NCBI RefSeq assembly: GCF_002929825.1
Contig: NZ_PJJN01000032.1
Location: 62,001 to 126,000, forward strand
Direction: 5' to 3'
Length of the DNA: 64,000 bases
Origin: Cryobacterium sp. Y29
Lineage (GTDB): Bacteria; Actinomycetota; Actinomycetes; Actinomycetales; Microbacteriaceae
Shown: positions 61,337-64,000 of the stretch, piece by piece
How positions within the stretch are numbered: position 1 is the stretch's first letter
How the letters are laid out: every line of letters begins with the position of its first letter
Translations under genes and position numbers: made by a program
Notes under the pieces: generated by a model
What the model was told of the DNA's origin: nothing
The model's input: only the letters and a program-made list of their open reading frames with translations
The model's database searches: none

Positions 61337-61444
61337 CCGGCCTAGCCGGCCTAGCCGGCCTAGCCGGCCTAGCCGGCCTAGCCGAACAGTACGCCGGCCT
61401 AGCCGAACAGTACGCCGGCCTAGCCGAACAGTACGCCGGCCTAG
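61337..61444. repeat. Tandem repeats derived from the pfkA 3' end
   Basis: Five 9-bp units CCGGCCTAG (61337-61381) are followed by three exact 21-bp units CCGAACAGTACGCCGGCCTAG (61382-61402, 61403-61423, 61424-61444); the next 11 bases, inside pfkA, begin a fourth copy. On the minus strand each unit reads GTACTGTTCGGCTAG plus six bases, that is the last codons and stop of pfkA repeated. Each unit pair can form a hairpin. Confidence 0.95.
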
Positions 61445-62469
61445 CCGAACAGTACAGACGCCTCGTCGTAGCGGGCCGGTGGGACCCGCTTGAGGCCGAT
61501 GGTGGCCGAGGCAATGCTTACGACATCGATCTCGGTGCCGCGCAGGGACACCATGGAACCCCACTGCTCGTTGTGGATCGCGTCGACCGCTGCCATTCCG
61601 AGCCTGGTGGCGAGCACTCGGTCGTAGGCCGATGGCGCCCCGCCACGCTGGGTGTGGCCCAGCACCGTTGCCCGGCTTTCAATGCCGGTATGTTCCTCAA
61701 TGAGCGGGGCGATGATCTCGCTGATTCCGCCGAGACGGGGCCGGTGAAAAGCGTCGAGCCCTTTGGTCGAGTGCGCCTCCTCCATGCCGGCGAGCAAAAA
61801 GCCCTCCGAAACGACGATGACCGGGGCTCGGCCACGGTCACGCACACGCTCCACCCACTCGCAGATCTGCGCGATCGACTTGGGCTGCTCGGGAATGAGA
61901 ATGGCGTGGGCGCCACCGGCCATCCCGGAGTGCAGCGCGATCCAGCCGACGTGGCGTCCCATGACTTCAACAACCATGCAGCGGCCGTGGGACTCGGCAG
62001 TGGTGCGCAGACGGTCGATCGCCTCGGTGGCGATTTCGACAGCGGTGTTGAAACCGAAAGAATAATCGGTAGCCTCGAGGTCGTTGTCGATTGTTTTCGG
62101 AACCCCGACAATGTTGAGGCCGGCTTCGGTGAGGCGGTGCGCGGCGGTCAGTGTGCCCTCACCGCCGATGGCGATCACGGCATCGATACCCTGTGCATCG
62201 AGAGTGCGCTGGATATTCTCCGGACCGCCATTCTCGCCCTCAAACGGGTTGGTGCGGGAACTGCCGAGGATGGTTCCACCCTGGCGGGACAGGCCGCGCA
62301 CACTGTGGCGGTCGAGGGGCATGAACTCGTTCTGCACGAGTCCGCGCCAACCATTGCGAATTCCGACGAACTCAAAATCGTGCGTGCGCACACCCTTGAG
62401 CACGGCACCGCGTATAACCGCGTTGAGTCCGGGGCAATCGCCGCCGCTGGTGAGAATACCGATCTTCAT
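61441..62469 (-). CDS. pfkA: 6-phosphofructokinase, ATP-dependent type
   Basis: 342-aa glycolytic enzyme converting fructose 6-phosphate to the 1,6-bisphosphate. The N-terminal GILTSGGDCPGLNAVIRG holds the phosphate loop; GGEGT (102-106) with Gly105 suggests ATP rather than pyrophosphate, and PKTIDNDL (124-131) has the catalytic Asp128. Actinobacterial ATP enzymes of the mixed group also carry the lysine in PKT. ATG 62469 is preceded by GGAAAG. The stop lies in a repeated element, so its C-terminus may have varied by slippage. Confidence 0.95.
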   Translation of the reverse strand: MKIGILTSGGDCPGLNAVIRGAVLKGVRTHDFEFVGIRNGWRGLVQNEFMPLDRHSVRGLSRQGGTILGSSRTNPFEGENGGPENIQRTLDAQGIDAVIAIGGEGTLTAAHRLTEAGLNIVGVPKTIDNDLEATDYSFGFNTAVEIATEAIDRLRTTAESHGRCMVVEVMGRHVGWIALHSGMAGGAHAILIPEQPKSIAQICEWVERVRDRGRAPVIVVSEGFLLAGMEEAHSTKGLDAFHRPRLGGISEIIAPLIEEHTGIESRATVLGHTQRGGAPSAYDRVLATRLGMAAVDAIHNEQWGSMVSLRGTEIDVVSIASATIGLKRVPPARYDEASVLFG

Positions 62470-62474
62470 ACGAT

Positions 62475-63995
62475 CTACAGCTTTCCGTCGAGGGCTTGGG
62501 TGAGCAGGTAGATAAGAGCACTCGCCTGTACCGATTCGGTGGTCGAGTACTCCGCTTGGGAACCATCGAGGGCGCGAGCTGCAAGACCCTCTTTGCTGCC
62601 GATCAGGTCGGCAATGCGTGCGTCGATGGTGTGCGCTGCGATGATGCGCCAGGCGGTGACCGGTTCGTCCTGACCGATGCGGTGCACCCGGTCGATAGCC
62701 TGAGTCTGCTCGGCGGCGGTCCAGCTCAGTTCGGCCAGCACCACGTTCGACGCGGCCTGCAGGTTGACGCCAACCCCGGCCGCGGTCAGCGAGCACACCG
62801 CGATGGCGACATCGGGATCGTTGTTGAAGGAGTCGATCGCAGCCTGGCGGGCCACTGCACTCTGATCCCCGCGCAACGACACCGTTTTCAGGTCGCGCTT
62901 GGCGAAGATCTCCTCTGCCGTGTCCATGACGTCGATGTGCTTGGCGAAGAACACCACCTTGCCCACCGAGCGCGCCAGTTGCGCGGCGTAGTCCGCCGCA
63001 AGCCCGGCCTTGGCCTGGCCGATCTTGCGCACCATCGTGAACACGTTTTCCCCGGTGGTCTGGCCTTTGGAATCTTCGAGTTCGGCGTGGGCGATGGCGC
63101 GAACGTAAGCATCCCGCTGGTCTTCGTCGGGAACGGCCGGGCCGCCGGAGCCGGCATGCCTGGCGGCCACGAGCGCGTGGTACCGGGTGACCAGTCGGGC
63201 CCCCAGTTCGCGTTCGGCCTGGCGGATCGATCGGCCGAGGTCGTCATCAAGTTCCACCGGCAGGTCGGCGATGCGCTTGGCCGGCAGATCGGCAGCTACG
63301 TCGACCTTACGGCGACGCACGATGCCCATGTCGATGACGGCAGCACGGGCTTCCTTGTAGAAGCCCATGTCGGCCGGGGTCAGGCCGGTCTCTTCCAGGC
63401 GTTTCAGCAGCGCAGGGGCCGGTTTGTCGCCATCGATCCAACCGAGGAACTGCCAGATGGCACGAAAATCATCGACGTCGTTGATGAGTGGGGTTCCGGT
63501 GAGTGCCATCAGCAGCGGGTTACCGCCCGGGGTTCTGCGACGAATCTGGTCCGCGAGCGAGAGCACGTGCTTGGACCGCTGGGACGACAGATTCTTGATG
63601 AAGTGCGCCTCGTCGACAACCATTCCCTTGAACCCGAGCGTGCCGAGCCAGGCCAGGTGCCGGTCGAGAACGTCGTAGTTCACCACCACCACATCGGCGA
63701 AAGCGTCGAGGCTGTCGCCGTCGCCGTGAATGACCGTTGCCCGCCGGTGCGGCGTCCACAGTTCCACTTCACGCGCCCAGTTCATCTTCACCACGTTGGG
63801 CACGATGGCCAATAACGGGTAGGCGTTGGCAACGGATGCCGCCAGCAGGCTCTGCGCGGTCTTGCCGAGGCCCGGCTCGTCGGCGAGCAGGTAACTACGG
63901 TGCCCGAGCCGGGCGCTCTCGATGAAGCGGGCTTGGTGCCGCATGAGTTCCATGCCGCCCGGCGAGAGCCGGTCACGGCCAGGTGCCTCCGGCAT
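62475..63995 (-). CDS. SNF2-family DEAD/DEAH helicase, 5'-truncated by the window
   Basis: At least 506 aa of a SWI/SNF-type ATPase; the gene probably starts beyond position 64000, as the ATG at 63993-63995 leaves an unusually short N-terminus. Walker A is DEPGLGKTAQS, the DEAH-type box is VVDEAHFIKN, motif III is ALTGTPLIND and motif VI is QAIDRVHRIGQ; the C-terminal helicase half is complete. It resembles SMARCAL1/HARP-like annealing helicases. Only 5 bp separate it from pfkA. I see no defence partner in the window. Confidence 0.9.
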   Translation of the reverse strand: MPEAPGRDRLSPGGMELMRHQARFIESARLGHRSYLLADEPGLGKTAQSLLAASVANAYPLLAIVPNVVKMNWAREVELWTPHRRATVIHGDGDSLDAFADVVVVNYDVLDRHLAWLGTLGFKGMVVDEAHFIKNLSSQRSKHVLSLADQIRRRTPGGNPLLMALTGTPLINDVDDFRAIWQFLGWIDGDKPAPALLKRLEETGLTPADMGFYKEARAAVIDMGIVRRRKVDVAADLPAKRIADLPVELDDDLGRSIRQAERELGARLVTRYHALVAARHAGSGGPAVPDEDQRDAYVRAIAHAELEDSKGQTTGENVFTMVRKIGQAKAGLAADYAAQLARSVGKVVFFAKHIDVMDTAEEIFAKRDLKTVSLRGDQSAVARQAAIDSFNNDPDVAIAVCSLTAAGVGVNLQAASNVVLAELSWTAAEQTQAIDRVHRIGQDEPVTAWRIIAAHTIDARIADLIGSKEGLAARALDGSQAEYSTTESVQASALIYLLTQALDGKL

Positions 63996-64000
63996 GTCCA

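Noticed and set aside
62475-63995. Anti-phage defence helicase
   Set aside because: SNF2 helicases occur in defence systems, but there is no nuclease, methylase or other partner visible and the gene is cut by the window edge.

Overview
The window is high-GC actinobacterial DNA. Its protein flavour (a DUF7882-type small protein, the PNPase and S15 sequences, SD-led TTG/GTG starts and many ATGA/TTGA overlaps) points to the family Microbacteriaceae, perhaps near Cryobacterium; I cannot confirm genus without a search. It is chromosomal: housekeeping genes (prfC, rnj, pnp, rpsO, pfkA) are interleaved with catabolic and transport operons. I see no rRNA, tRNA, insertion sequence, prophage or CRISPR array.

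Layout. 0-8 kb: M16 zinc protease, a TetR gene with a palindromic operator, an aldo/keto reductase-like protein lacking the catalytic Tyr, release factor 3, RNase J, a 72-aa protein built on YVS repeats, and glutathione peroxidase. 8-14 kb: a six-gene phn-like operon (HAD hydrolase, lipoprotein binding protein, ATPase, two permeases, RpiR regulator) read leftward, with a divergent unknown gene across a perfect palindrome. 14-26 kb: a leucine/branched-chain degradation region: branched-chain ketoacid dehydrogenase (bkdABC, with a divergent Lrp gene), then methylcrotonyl-CoA carboxylase (accD1-accA1), isovaleryl-CoA-type dehydrogenase, a MaoC hydratase and an HMG-CoA-lyase-like CitE protein, with a divergent TetR gene over a 20-bp perfect palindrome. 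Together these cover ketoisocaproate to acetoacetate plus acetyl-CoA.

26-35.4 kb: six overlapping genes for a membrane complex related to complex I and energy-converting hydrogenases. Its large subunit has lost all four Ni-binding cysteines and its small subunit one FeS-ligand cysteine. A 24-bp AT-rich palindrome precedes it and an ArsR gene lies downstream, as in the mycobacterial Rv0081-Rv0087 locus. This is the best candidate here for a poorly described system. Degraded or poorly supported small genes lie between complex and regulator.

35.4-51 kb: SGNH hydrolase, pnp, a secreted GH105-type protein, an APC permease, rpsO, a DUF7882-type protein, a kinase/M23-like/phospholyase fusion, an AI-2E-type exporter, a protealysin-like M4 protease beside its emfourin inhibitor, and a BCCT transporter. 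51-64 kb: flavin split-barrel protein, FKBP isomerase, PrsW protease, FAD-linked oxidase, FAH-family enzyme, two nucleobase permeases around a carboxylesterase, a remnant of a PiT phosphate transporter, a Nudix hydrolase, a mycoredoxin-like protein, pfkA with its 3' end copied in tandem, and a SNF2 helicase cut off by the window end.
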